Assembly (NCBI GenBank): GCA_947503555.1
Contig: CANNEE010000006.1
Span: 1 to 64,000, forward strand
Direction of reading: 5' to 3'
DNA from: an uncultured Shewanella sp.
GTDB lineage: Bacteria > Pseudomonadota > Gammaproteobacteria > Enterobacterales > Shewanellaceae
Length of the DNA stretch: 64,000 nt
Part shown: one piece after another, positions 48,556 to 57,500 of the stretch
Layout: each line of letters opens with the position of its first letter
Position numbering within the stretch: the stretch's first letter is position 1
Notes under the pieces: model-generated
Seen by the model: the letters and a program-made list of their open reading frames with translations, nothing else
Told to the model about the DNA's origin: nothing
Databases searched by the model: none
Made by a program: the position numbers and the translations under genes

Positions 48556-49056
48556 CTAACAGTCTGTATCGACAACAACGACATTACATTGAGGAGAAAA
48601 AGAGTCATAGTAGACATAACAACCTGATTGCGCTGGCGCGCCGCTAGTTGGCAGTTTGTAGCCAACAGAAGCATACTGATTGGTAATGGCTGTTGATAAA
48701 TTACTGGTATCAATTTGCATAAAATCAAATAGATCTAATTGATCAACCGCTTCCCCTCGCGCTTCTGCACATAGGCTTCTAAAGTCTACCTCAACCGAGC
48801 CAAATTCAAACTCAACGATATAATCGGTCTGAATGCCGCCAGGATTATTGGTAACAGGAGAGAGTCCTTTGACTCTGGCTTTTGCTTGGATCAACTTATT
48901 AGTTGACTCTATTTGACCGGCTATTGATTCTAGTGCTGAGACTTTTGCATCTGTTGATAGGCTTAAAAATTTGGGGGCTGCAACTAGGGCAATGATCCCT
49001 AAAACAATAATAACAACAACGAGTTCAATCAGTGTAAAGCCTGTTAACTTACGCAA
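48556..49056 (-). CDS. Orphan type IV pilin-like (prepilin) protein
   Basis: The conserved prepilin site KLTGFTLIELVVVIIVLGIIALVAAPKF is unmistakable: cleavage after Gly, Phe at mature +1 and Glu at +5, then a 20-residue hydrophobic helix. The preferred start is TTG at 49056, giving a 6-residue leader (LRKLTG) with GAGAG upstream. A longer product from 49116 would place 20 extra residues before the leader. The C-terminal region has a Cys pair (SGCYVYYD...QCNVVVVDTDC) suited to a disulfide D-region as in MSHA-type pilins. No assembly genes are nearby, so it should depend on a pilus or secretion system encoded elsewhere. Confidence 0.82.
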   Translation of the reverse strand: MRKLTGFTLIELVVVIIVLGIIALVAAPKFLSLSTDAKVSALESIAGQIESTNKLIQAKARVKGLSPVTNNPGGIQTDYIVEFEFGSVEVDFRSLCAEARGEAVDQLDLFDFMQIDTSNLSTAITNQYASVGYKLPTSGAPAQSGCYVYYDSFSPQCNVVVVDTDC

Positions 49057-49116
49057 GGGAACACTCTCAACATAATAAGCAGCAACAAAAATAGGCTGCA
49101 ACATTATTACACTCAC

Positions 49117-49439
49117 GCTAGTTTTACAAATTAAATAACCTATTTTGCTTTTCCTATTAGTTTGAAAAGCTTACCTCTATGATGGCTATCGGTACCACTC
49201 AGCTTACTCGATGTCACATTAGCGTCAATGCTGCTGGCAATATACGAATTAAGTTTACCTGAGCACTTGGCTACTTTGATTAAAATTCACCATAAGGCGC
49301 ACAAATTAGAATTAAATGACTATTAATTACCTACCGGTAGGTATATAATTTGCTGTGGTGCACTATATTATTGTACGAAGCTGGTATTGAAGCTAATTGG
49401 ATTTTGGGTTTATCGTTTATTTTTGGGAAATGGGTAGAA
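49117..49439. other. Spacer between pilin-like gene and small membrane protein
   Basis: The minus strand has a frame without start codon between about 49139 and 49284 that reads CSGKLNSYIASSIDANVTSS, possibly a decayed gene. The plus strand carries the palindrome at 49328 and a -10-like TATAAT (49344-49349) for the gene at 49440. Otherwise nothing seen. Confidence 0.4.
49328..49343. promoter_or_regulatory. Perfect 16-bp palindrome abutting a -10 box
   Basis: TACCTACCGGTAGGTA is a perfect dyad. TATAAT follows immediately at 49344-49349, so a bound protein would block the promoter. Sites of this kind (ACC-x-ACCGGT-x-GGT) are typical of TetR-type repressors. No TetR gene lies in the window, so the regulator would act from elsewhere. 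Confidence 0.6.
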
Positions 49440-49679
49440 ATGGCTGACGTATACATTTACTTTGGATGTCTGGCTCAACTGTGTGTGTATTTGGGAATAT
49501 ATTATCTAGTCACACGCCGCTTTATGCTAGATGGATTGTTGATGCCATTGAGAGCTTTCACATTTTATTTGTGCGCAGCACCAATCATCGGTCTGTTATC
49601 AACCGAGATTATCACACCTTATTCAATGACGATTTTATCGATTGCGCTTGTTGCTGACTTTTTTGTGGCAGTCTACTAA
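49440..49679 (+). CDS. Small polytopic membrane protein of unknown function
   Basis: From the ATG at 49440 the product has 79 residues with two or three hydrophobic helices (MADVYIYFGCLAQLCVYLGIYYL, then MPLRAFTFYLCAAPIIGLLS and a final helix). Basic residues TRR and LR between the helices suggest an N-out/C-in or hairpin layout. A longer in-frame start (49350) would add 30 residues, but GGGTAGAA precedes the inner ATG. It lies directly behind the 16-bp palindrome. Not recognised. Confidence 0.5.
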   Translation: MADVYIYFGCLAQLCVYLGIYYLVTRRFMLDGLLMPLRAFTFYLCAAPIIGLLSTEIITPYSMTILSIALVADFFVAVY

Positions 49680-49871
49680 TTCTTGCTATAACAATTGACT
49701 TGTGTGAGTTAAGCGTTGCCACTTAAAGGGCCATTTGTGTTAGTAAAAGGCTAGAAGCCTTATTATAAATTGTAAAATGTCGTTGTTAATAAACTTGATA
49801 TCTTGGGAGGAGGGGACATTAGGAGTATACTCTCAAGTCTTCTCTCATAGTTAAGTAAAAGCGAATTCACC

Positions 49872-50798
49872 TTGTCTTTAGTTCGTCGTTACCAGAAGCA
49901 GCTTCCTTTCATGGCGCTCGCCATATTATGTTTGTTTCCCTTTATTAGCTCACCGGTTGCATTGATCTTGGGGTTTGTTCTAGCCAGTATTGGGCTAGTG
50001 CCTGACGATATCGATGTCGCTGGCTTCACTAAGAAGCTTTTGTCCTATTCTATCATCGGCCTTGGTTTTGGTATTAATCTCGATATGGCAATTGATGCGA
50101 GCCGCCAAGGCTTTGGGCTTATTGTAGGCTCAATTTTTTTCACCTTGGTACTCGGTTATATCATTAGTCGTTTGTTACAGATAGAATCAAAAACAGGGCA
50201 CCTAGTATCAGTTGGCACTGCAATTTGCGGTGGTAGTGCCATCGCCGCAGTTTCTCCTGCTATCGATGCCAAAGCGGAACAGAGTGCCATCGCATTAGCT
50301 TGCGTTTTTATTCTTAATTCAGTCGCGTTATTTGTTTTTCCTGTGATTGGCCATTTACTCGCTTTATCTCAGTATGAGTTTGGTCTGTGGGCTGCTATTG
50401 CCATTCATGACACTTCGTCGGTGGTAGGAGCTGCATCCGCCTATGGCGATGAGGCGTTAAAGATTGCTACAACTATTAAGTTAGCAAGGGCGTTGTGGAT
50501 CATTCCCATTGCATTGCTAAGTGCCTTTATCTTTGGCGGCCAAAGTAAAAAAATCGCCATTCCCTATTTTATCGGCTTATATTGTGTCGCAATTTTGATT
50601 GGGTATCTGTTTCCTCAGGGAGCACCTGTCTATGAGTTGATATTTGAACTGTCTAAACGAACGCTCGTTGTGTGCTTGTTCTTTATCGGTTGCGGCATTA
50701 CGGTGAAGAAAATGAGGGCGAGTGGCGCTAAACCTATGCTGTTAGCGGTTAGCCTCTGGTTGGCTATTGCTTGTGTGTCTCTTTGGTTTATTCGCTAG
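49872..50798 (+). CDS. YeiH/UPF0324-family membrane transporter
   Basis: This 308-residue inner-membrane protein has about ten helices and belongs to the YeiH (UPF0324) family, sometimes called putative sulfate exporters. Family signatures: [88 protein letters not shown]. The start is a TTG at 49872. The substrate is not known for certain in any close relative. Often paired with a LysR regulator; none adjoins here. Confidence 0.85.
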   Translation: MSLVRRYQKQLPFMALAILCLFPFISSPVALILGFVLASIGLVPDDIDVAGFTKKLLSYSIIGLGFGINLDMAIDASRQGFGLIVGSIFFTLVLGYIISRLLQIESKTGHLVSVGTAICGGSAIAAVSPAIDAKAEQSAIALACVFILNSVALFVFPVIGHLLALSQYEFGLWAAIAIHDTSSVVGAASAYGDEALKIATTIKLARALWIIPIALLSAFIFGGQSKKIAIPYFIGLYCVAILIGYLFPQGAPVYELIFELSKRTLVVCLFFIGCGITVKKMRASGAKPMLLAVSLWLAIACVSLWFIR

Positions 50799-50891
50799 AT
50801 GTTACCTAAGAGATTAGTGTTAAGTATCTTACTACATTCATCGCTTTGTTATATTTGACTATTTGGCTTATGAGTTGATTCTCCTGCTGGG

Positions 50892-51041
50892 CTAGCTCTT
50901 GTTATTAGCGCGTTTAAGCACGACTAACATGATGAGGCTAAATGCAGTGAGATCGATAAGGGCGCGGGTTAATCCCGTTGTGGCTAAAGAGATTAAGATC
51001 AGTAGTAAACTGATGGTGATGATTATCCAGTTCTTATGCAC
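50892..51041 (-). CDS. Small membrane protein, 49 residues
   Basis: The GTG at 51041 is preceded by AAGGAG 6 bases away. The product is mostly hydrophobic (HKNWIIITISLLLILISLATTG, then LIDLTAFSLIMLVVL) with a basic tail (KRANNKS), so two short membrane helices are likely. The strong ribosome site and clean end suggest a real small gene. It is upstream of nothing on its own strand but the yeiH-like gene lies opposite. Function unknown. Confidence 0.6.
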   Translation of the reverse strand: MHKNWIIITISLLLILISLATTGLTRALIDLTAFSLIMLVVLKRANNKS

Positions 51042-51166
51042 ATCTCGCTCCTTTTATCTTTGCTCTATGATAGCCATGCACAGCAGGAGATGCCCAATAC
51101 CCGTTTTTAATAACAAATAGCAATATGAACTATAAAATAATGGAGATTTACATATAAGTAAGTCAT

Positions 51167-51197
51167 AAAAAAACCGATGGTAATCCATCGGTTTTTT
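51167..51197 (-). terminator. Terminator of the second RND operon
   Basis: AAAACCGATGG pairs with CCATCGGTTTT around a 4-base loop, flanked by A- and T-runs, just past the RND stop codon. Confidence 0.9.
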
Positions 51198-51215
51198 AGG
51201 CGTTTGACTTACAAA

Positions 51216-54200
51216 CTAGTGAGAAGAGACTTCCTCATCATAGATTTCTATAGTAGCTGACTCTTCAATCGACTTATTTGACTTAAAGAGACCTTTAATA
51301 TCCTCAATCATCACGTAGAGACAAGGGATCAGCAACAAGGTAACTACTGTCGCAAACAGCACGCCAAAGGCAAGGGAGACTGCCATTGGGATTACCATCT
51401 TCGCCTGCATGCTGGTCTCACTCATAATCGGTACTAAGCCGATAAAGGTCGTTAGAGAGGTAAGCATAATGGCTCTGAAGCGGCGGCAACCTGCATCGAG
51501 AACGGCTTGACGCATTGGAATACCTTGGGTGCGCGCATTGTTAATATAATCGACCATCACTAACGAGTCATTCACTACAACCCCAGCGGCGGCGATAATA
51601 CCGAAGATGGATAGGGCGCTAAGATCCAAACCAAGTAGCATATGGCCAAGCACCGAACCAATTACACCAAATGGAATGACTGACATTATCATCAAAGGCT
51701 GTGAGTATGATTTGAGTGGCACTGCCAACAGGCTGTAGATGACTAGCATAGAGATAATGAAATCACGAAGCTGAGTATCTGCGCTATCTAGTTGCTCTTG
51801 AATATTACCTGACACTTCACTTTTCACCGTTGGGTATTTAGCGAGTAGTTCAGGAATGAAGTTGTCGCGAATATCTTTTGCAATCTCAAACGGTTCTGCC
51901 TGCTCAGCATCAACAGAGCCCCAGACATTAATAGTACGATTACTGTTTTCACGACGAATACTGTTTACGCCTTCTGTAATATGAATGCTCGCAACTTCAG
52001 ATAATGGAATTTCACCGCCATCGTTAGTTTGGATCATCACATCATCTACTTGAGCGATAGAGTTACGCTGCGCTTCTGGATAACGTAGCATTACCTTTAT
52101 CTCTTCACCATTGCGTATGATGCGTTGAGCTTCCATACCATAGAAACTATTACCAACTTGAGAGGCAACGTTTGCAAGCGTGAGCCCTAAACTGTGTGCT
52201 AAAGGCTTAAGTTCAAATTGCACCTCTTTTGCACTCGATTGACGGCTATCGTTAACGTCGCCGACACCTTGCAGTGAGTTTAATTTAGCTTTCAGCTCTT
52301 TAGCGGCAGCAATTAGCTGGTCATCATTTTTACCTTCTAACCTAAAGCTAATGTCACCGTCGTCCCGACCGCCACCAAAGAGGTTATCTTGTATGGTAAA
52401 GGACTTCATGCCCGGAATTTGCGGCATGGCTTGTCGCCATAGTTCGGCAACGGCAAAGGTATCGATTGGACGAAGCTCTGGCTCAACAAGCTTAGTCATG
52501 ATTTGTGCTGAGGTACGGCCTCTAAGATCTAGTTGAAGATCTGAGATCATCTTTTGGCCGTAGTCTTGCTCAAGCTGGTTATCTACCTTACGTAGCGCTT
52601 GCTCGATTTTAAGGGCGGCATCTAAGGTCGTTTTCTCAGACGAGTCCACATTCATCTCAAAGGTGATACGAGGAAAATCATGTGGGATCTTTGGTTGCCC
52701 GATAAACCTAACTAAACCACCTAGATAGAAACCTGCACACACCATCATAAAGGCCATGAAGCCAGCAATCACTGTGTAGCGATACTTTAAACCGAGCTTT
52801 AGCGTAGGGCGGTAGATATTGACGATGTACTTCTGCAGATTAGTATCAATCTTATCTTGGACAAAGTTAACGCCATTGCGCAACCAATCGATAGGGTTTT
52901 TAGAGCCAGGCTTAACAATTGTCTTTTGCTTCATTCGTGCCAAGTGGGCAGGCAAAATGAGCTTTGATTCCACCAAGGAGAACAGCAAACAAAGAATAAC
53001 CACAAAGCCAATCGCTTGACCAAATGCAGACGAAGGTCCGGTATCCAAGGTAATAGGAAGGAATGCCGCTATGGTTGTTAACACACCAAAGGTTGCAGGC
53101 ATTGCGACTTTCTGTACGCCGCGAATAACGTTATCTAAGGTTTGACCTTTCTCTTCGCATTCTGAGTGGGCACTTTCGCCCATCACAATGGCGTCATCGA
53201 CAACGATACCTAACACCAAAATAAAGGCAAATAGGCTTACCACGTTGATGGTGACGTTAATCATGCTCATAGGCATAAACAGTAGGGTACCTAGGAAACA
53301 CACAGGTAGTCCCATCATTACCCAGAAAGCAAGGCGAACACGCAGGAAAAGCGCGAGCATAATAAACACGAGGACAGCACCGCTTTTCATACTATCAAGC
53401 ATAAGCTGCAATCGGCCTTCGAGATAATAGGTCATATCGACCCAAGTCTCTAGGTTGACGCCTTGAGGTAGGCTTTCTTGCTTCTTGTTTACATATTGTT
53501 CAACGATATCAGCAACGTCTGTCATGCTTTGATCTTTCGCCGCGCCGATAAAGAAAGTAACAGAGTTTTTACCGTTAAATTTAGAGTATTGAATGCCTTC
53601 TTCAAATCCATCTTTTACCTGAGCGATGTCACCTAGTAATAGATAACTACCGTCAGGAAGCGTCAGAACTGGAATTTGCTCGAATTCATGGCCGACATAG
53701 GCTTGGTTTTCAACACGTAGGTTGATATAACCATTTTCAGCCCTAATTTGCCCTGCAGACATGTTACGAGAGTAACCTCGGACCGCTTGTGCGACGTCAT
53801 TAAAACTTAAGCCATACTCCCTGAGCTTATCTTTACTTACTTCAATGCCGATCTCATAGCCTAATCCGCCATAGAACTCGGTGATATTGACCTGAGGTAG
53901 TTGAATGATCTCATCGTGAATTTTATTGCCCAGCTCCTTTAGCTGTTTCGAGGTCATATCACCATAGAGGCTGATATACATGACCTCTTGGCGTATTTTG
54001 ATACGCTCCACGGTCGGACGTTCCATGCCTGCAGGGAAACTCGAGATAGAATCAATTTGAGATTTAACCTCGTTTAATACCACTTCTGGGTCATAGGAAT
54101 CTTCAACTCTAAAATAACCTGAAGAAACACTACGGTTAGAGTAGGTGATAACACGCTTTAGCCCTTGTACACTCTCAAGCGCTTCTTCAATTTTGATGGT

Positions 54201-54410
54201 GATCCCTTCTTCTACTTCTTGAGGGGCGGCACCTGGATAAACGGCACTGAACTCAAGCCAGTTAATATCGACTTGGGGGAAAAACTGTTTGCGTATGGTA
54301 TTTGCTGTTAATAAGCCACCAAGCAAAATAATGATCATCAGCAGGTTTGCGGCAACACTGTTGCGGGCGAACCAGGCAATGATGCCTTTATTGGTATCGT
54401 GATTATCCAT
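51216..54410 (-). CDS. RND-family efflux transporter, second system
   Basis: This 1064-residue HAE1-type pump starts NKGIIAWFARNSVAANLLMIIILLGGLLTANTIRKQFFPQVDINWLEFSAVYPGAAPQEVE. The helix-4 pair of aspartates is present (GIVVDDAIVMGES), unlike the first pump at 22 kb. The helix-10 lysine position is again Asn (GVVVNDSLVMVDYINN), as in many environmental RND pumps. It is the distal gene of a two-gene operon with its fusion protein 3 bp upstream. The substrate is unknown, and an outer-membrane partner is not encoded here. Confidence 0.9.
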   Translation of the reverse strand: MDNHDTNKGIIAWFARNSVAANLLMIIILLGGLLTANTIRKQFFPQVDINWLEFSAVYPGAAPQEVEEGITIKIEEALESVQGLKRVITYSNRSVSSGYFRVEDSYDPEVVLNEVKSQIDSISSFPAGMERPTVERIKIRQEVMYISLYGDMTSKQLKELGNKIHDEIIQLPQVNITEFYGGLGYEIGIEVSKDKLREYGLSFNDVAQAVRGYSRNMSAGQIRAENGYINLRVENQAYVGHEFEQIPVLTLPDGSYLLLGDIAQVKDGFEEGIQYSKFNGKNSVTFFIGAAKDQSMTDVADIVEQYVNKKQESLPQGVNLETWVDMTYYLEGRLQLMLDSMKSGAVLVFIMLALFLRVRLAFWVMMGLPVCFLGTLLFMPMSMINVTINVVSLFAFILVLGIVVDDAIVMGESAHSECEEKGQTLDNVIRGVQKVAMPATFGVLTTIAAFLPITLDTGPSSAFGQAIGFVVILCLLFSLVESKLILPAHLARMKQKTIVKPGSKNPIDWLRNGVNFVQDKIDTNLQKYIVNIYRPTLKLGLKYRYTVIAGFMAFMMVCAGFYLGGLVRFIGQPKIPHDFPRITFEMNVDSSEKTTLDAALKIEQALRKVDNQLEQDYGQKMISDLQLDLRGRTSAQIMTKLVEPELRPIDTFAVAELWRQAMPQIPGMKSFTIQDNLFGGGRDDGDISFRLEGKNDDQLIAAAKELKAKLNSLQGVGDVNDSRQSSAKEVQFELKPLAHSLGLTLANVASQVGNSFYGMEAQRIIRNGEEIKVMLRYPEAQRNSIAQVDDVMIQTNDGGEIPLSEVASIHITEGVNSIRRENSNRTINVWGSVDAEQAEPFEIAKDIRDNFIPELLAKYPTVKSEVSGNIQEQLDSADTQLRDFIISMLVIYSLLAVPLKSYSQPLMIMSVIPFGVIGSVLGHMLLGLDLSALSIFGIIAAAGVVVNDSLVMVDYINNARTQGIPMRQAVLDAGCRRFRAIMLTSLTTFIGLVPIMSETSMQAKMVIPMAVSLAFGVLFATVVTLLLIPCLYVMIEDIKGLFKSNKSIEESATIEIYDEEVSSH

Positions 54411-54413
54411 GGC

Positions 54414-55604
54414 TTATTCCTTTGTATCCATCGCCAGACGTGTCTGTGACTCTTCATCCAAAGGTGTTTTGAGCACTTCATCTTTTGGCAGGGCTAAGGC
54501 CATGCCCTCAATTGGGTAATCTAAGGCAGAGACAATCACCTTATCACCTTGATCTAGACCGCTAGAGATAATCACGTTTGAATCAACTTGTCTTACAACA
54601 TTCACAGGTTTATATGTAAGGCGGTTATCATCACTTAGTACAGCAACCTTGCCATCGACGACAAGATGTCTGGGGACGATAGAAACATTACCAGCGTTTG
54701 CTCCTTGAATTTCTGCAGTAACATAGCTGCCATATCTAAGCTGATTAGTACCGGATTTAAGTGCGTAAGGGTCTTTGACTTCAGCCACTAGGTAGGTCAT
54801 GCGGCTTTTGTTATCGATAACCCCTTCGCTGCGAACGATGCGGCCTTGCCATAGTCTGTCTTGGCCAGCAAATTTACCTTGAATAGCAACAACAGCATCA
54901 TTACCGAGCTGTTCTAGGAATTGAAGCTCCTTGTCTGCAACTGGAAGGCGGATCTCGGCGGTAGAAGTACTTAGCACCTTACCTATACGACTGCCCATAC
55001 TGACATAGGAACCTAAACCTATTTCACGGCTTTCAATAAGCGCATCATAGGGTGCCTTAATAACGGTTCTTTCAAGGTTACGTTTCGCTCGCTTAAGGCC
55101 GGCTTCGGAGGACTTTAATTTTGCAAGTTCTTGAGCCAGTTGTGGTTTACGTAGGCTAAGCTCAGTTGGTTTGCCATTAGTAATACGAGACCACTCATCT
55201 TCGGCGACTTTACCGTAAGCACGCTCTTGCACTAGCGTAGCATTAGCCGACGCTAGTGCAGCTTCTGCGTCGGTTTTTGCAGCTTCATAATCACTCGGGT
55301 CGATACGAGCAAGTACTTCGCCTTTTTTAACAAAACCACCTTTTAGAAATTTATCGGAAAGATAGACAATTTCACCGTTAACTTGGGAGATAAGATTGGT
55401 TTCATATTTAGCATTAACCACACCGTAGGATTGAACGTTAAATGTCATTGGGTTGATGCTATTTTCCTTGATAGCGACCAATGGTGTGTTATCGACTTTC
55501 GGCTTTTCCGCTGGTGGCTTTTTTAAAGCCTGCAACCCAATAGCTGCACCGACACCTAAAACAATAACCAAAGCGGGTAATATTATTTGCTTTTTGCTAG
55601 CCAC
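54414..55604 (-). CDS. RND efflux periplasmic adaptor, second system
   Basis: Adaptor protein with an N-terminal membrane anchor (KKQIILPALVIVLGVGAAIGLQAL) rather than a cleaved signal. Two lipoyl half-motifs (LISQVNGEIVYLSDKFLKGGFVKKGEVLARIDPSDYEAA and VIKAPYDALIESREIGLGSYVSMGSRIG) flank a helical hairpin. The start is GTG at 55604 because GAGG lies 8 bases before it; a GTG two codons earlier touches the ribosome site. 396 residues. Separated from the pump gene by 3 bp. Confidence 0.88.
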   Translation of the reverse strand: MASKKQIILPALVIVLGVGAAIGLQALKKPPAEKPKVDNTPLVAIKENSINPMTFNVQSYGVVNAKYETNLISQVNGEIVYLSDKFLKGGFVKKGEVLARIDPSDYEAAKTDAEAALASANATLVQERAYGKVAEDEWSRITNGKPTELSLRKPQLAQELAKLKSSEAGLKRAKRNLERTVIKAPYDALIESREIGLGSYVSMGSRIGKVLSTSTAEIRLPVADKELQFLEQLGNDAVVAIQGKFAGQDRLWQGRIVRSEGVIDNKSRMTYLVAEVKDPYALKSGTNQLRYGSYVTAEIQGANAGNVSIVPRHLVVDGKVAVLSDDNRLTYKPVNVVRQVDSNVIISSGLDQGDKVIVSALDYPIEGMALALPKDEVLKTPLDEESQTRLAMDTKE

Positions 55605-56053
55605 AAACACTTCCTCATTGTTGGAGCAATTTTTATCGTAGTTATGCGCTGAGCCTGCCTAACGTCAGATCCAGCTTAGATTTATGACATACTATGTTAA
55701 ATGATTACCCTATTTGTAACAGGGGGATTATGTAAACTTGTGTTTCAATGGCACACAACTATGGCGTCAAAATAGACGATAGCCACTCAAGCCAAGATTA
55801 ATTATTGATTTATAAATGAATAAAGTCTTTGTGCATATAGGTTAACTTGACATAGCTTGACAAACATCGCGGTGAGATTGGTCGTATTAGTACAGTAAAG
55901 CTGATATTCGCCAATTGATTGTTTCAATTTTCGCCTTTATTAACCTAGACATTAGGCTATAAAGCCGAATTTTACCGACAAAAACAGTCGACCCATGACA
56001 AATCTTTGCTAAAATGCGCCCAGTAAATTTTCGTGCTTAAGTGAGAATAATAA
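55605..56053. promoter_or_regulatory. Divergent region between second RND operon and ppaC
   Basis: 449 bp, AT-rich, with a TTGACATAGCTTGACA stretch at about 55847 that offers -35 elements for either direction. I see no dyad or small gene. Confidence 0.4.
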
Positions 56054-56974
56054 ATGCCTTCATATGCAGTGGGTCATAAAATCCCAGATTCAGATTCTAT
56101 CGTAGGTGCAATTGCACTTGCTTACTTAAAAAACCAGATTGGTGAAGAAACGATTGCTGCCCGACAAGGGGAGCTTAACCCTGAGACTCAATTTATTCTT
56201 GAAAAATTTGACCTAGCATCTCCTGAGTTAAAGACTAGCTATGCTGGTGATGAAGTATATCTAGTCGATTTTTCAGATCTTGCTCAAGGTCCCGATGATA
56301 TCGCTGAGGCGACAGTTTTAGGTATTATCGATCATCACAAGCTAGGTGATATCACCACAGATACGCCACTTGAGTGTTGGATCCGCCCTGTGGGTTGTAG
56401 TAATACCATCATCAAGATGATGTATGACTTCCACGGTGTCGAAATTCCTAAAAAAATTGCCGCCGCTATGATGTGTGCCATTCTAAGCGACACGGTTATT
56501 TTTAAGTCGCCAACTTGTACTACTGCCGATATTCGCTGTGTTGAAGTACTGGCTGAAATTGCTGGTATTGAAGACTATAAAGCTCTAGGTATGGAGATGT
56601 TCAAGGTCAAGTCTGCCGTTGAAGGTGCTGCTATTCGCGATCTTGTGATGCGCGATTACAAAGACTTTAACATGAATGGCCAAAAAATTGGTGTCGGCCA
56701 GCTTGAAGTCGTTGATTTAAGTGTCTTTGATAAGATTAAAGATGACCTAAAAGCCGATCTTTCAAGCTTGAAACAAGAAGGTGAGCGTCACTCTGTACTG
56801 CTATTACTGACTGACATCATGAAAGAAGGCTCTGAGCTACTTATCGCGAGTGATGATGAAGCTTTGATTCTAGGTGCATTTGACGCCCAAGCTGGAGAAG
56901 CCAACCCATGGCTAGAAGGTGTGTTAAGCCGTAAGAAGCAGGTAATCCCACCACTGCAAGCTGCTTTCGCATAA
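56054..56974 (+). CDS. ppaC: Manganese-dependent inorganic pyrophosphatase PpaC
   Basis: Family II pyrophosphatase (DHH superfamily), hydrolysing PPi to two phosphates with Mn2+. The 306-residue protein starts AVGHKIPDSDSIVGAIALAY (metal ligands His and Asp; relatives usually read GHKNPDTDS). The DHH core is GIIDHHKLGD, and the tail SRKKQVIPPLQAAF contains the substrate-binding SRKKQV motif. The LSDTVIFKSPTC segment is also conserved. A strong terminator follows. Confidence 0.94.
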   Translation: MPSYAVGHKIPDSDSIVGAIALAYLKNQIGEETIAARQGELNPETQFILEKFDLASPELKTSYAGDEVYLVDFSDLAQGPDDIAEATVLGIIDHHKLGDITTDTPLECWIRPVGCSNTIIKMMYDFHGVEIPKKIAAAMMCAILSDTVIFKSPTCTTADIRCVEVLAEIAGIEDYKALGMEMFKVKSAVEGAAIRDLVMRDYKDFNMNGQKIGVGQLEVVDLSVFDKIKDDLKADLSSLKQEGERHSVLLLLTDIMKEGSELLIASDDEALILGAFDAQAGEANPWLEGVLSRKKQVIPPLQAAFA

Positions 56975-57000
56975 TACAGATACAGACAAGTGCTTAAAAT

Positions 57001-57035
57001 AAAAAGCCGTCACATCATCAGTGACGGCTTTTTTA
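57001..57035 (+). terminator. Terminator of ppaC
   Basis: AAAAAGCCGTCAC pairs with GTGACGGCTTTTTT, loop ATCATCA, T-run on the plus strand. Confidence 0.9.
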
Positions 57036-57093
57036 TTGATATAAAATAATCGAGTTTCTCAGTTACCTATGCACTGACTTGAGATACTGCCCG

Positions 57094-57486
57094 TTACGCT
57101 TCAGTGTAGATAGACGGTTTTATATCAATAAGCGGAGTGCCGCTTAAACAATCTAGACCTTTGACTGTAATCTTTCCGACCTCAATTTTTTCAATGGGTA
57201 AAACGGCTGCCACAACAGGATTAGGCCTATGGGGCGATCTTAGTGCAAACGTGCCTTTTTGTTGATTATTAGCAACCTCCTGTGTGACGAGAGTGCGGTC
57301 GACACCTTCAAACCAATAGAGAATCAAAATATATTGCCCTTCCTCAAGCCCTAATAAGCCTTGATGATAGGTTTCATTCAATATGATTTCGCAGCTTGGT
57401 CCATCAGGATGAACATTGTTTGGGCATCTTGCTAGTTCCGTATAGGGTGTCTTGATATGGCCGATCGGATTAATTTCAAATGACAT
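57094..57486 (-). CDS. TrmO/TsaA (UPF0066) domain protein
   Basis: This 130-residue protein has the TsaA fold: FEINPIGHIKTPYTELARCPNN at the start and the SAM-binding TFALRSPHRPNPVVAAVLPIEKIEV at residues 85-110. Full-length TrmO, which methylates t6A37 of threonine tRNAs, is about 235 residues. This single-domain form is half that, so tRNA specificity is uncertain. ATG at 57486 is preferred over an in-frame ATG 9 bases earlier. It lies 14 bp after the DMT gene and should be co-transcribed with it. Confidence 0.78.
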   Translation of the reverse strand: MSFEINPIGHIKTPYTELARCPNNVHPDGPSCEIILNETYHQGLLGLEEGQYILILYWFEGVDRTLVTQEVANNQQKGTFALRSPHRPNPVVAAVLPIEKIEVGKITVKGLDCLSGTPLIDIKPSIYTEA

Positions 57487-57500
57487 AATGTGCACCTCGA

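Noticed and set aside
44254-51120. Genomic island integrated at tRNA-Ser(UGA)
   Set aside because: The region after the tRNA is accessory in character, but I see neither an integrase gene nor a direct repeat of the tRNA 3' end downstream; the terminator-like hairpin after the tRNA is native.
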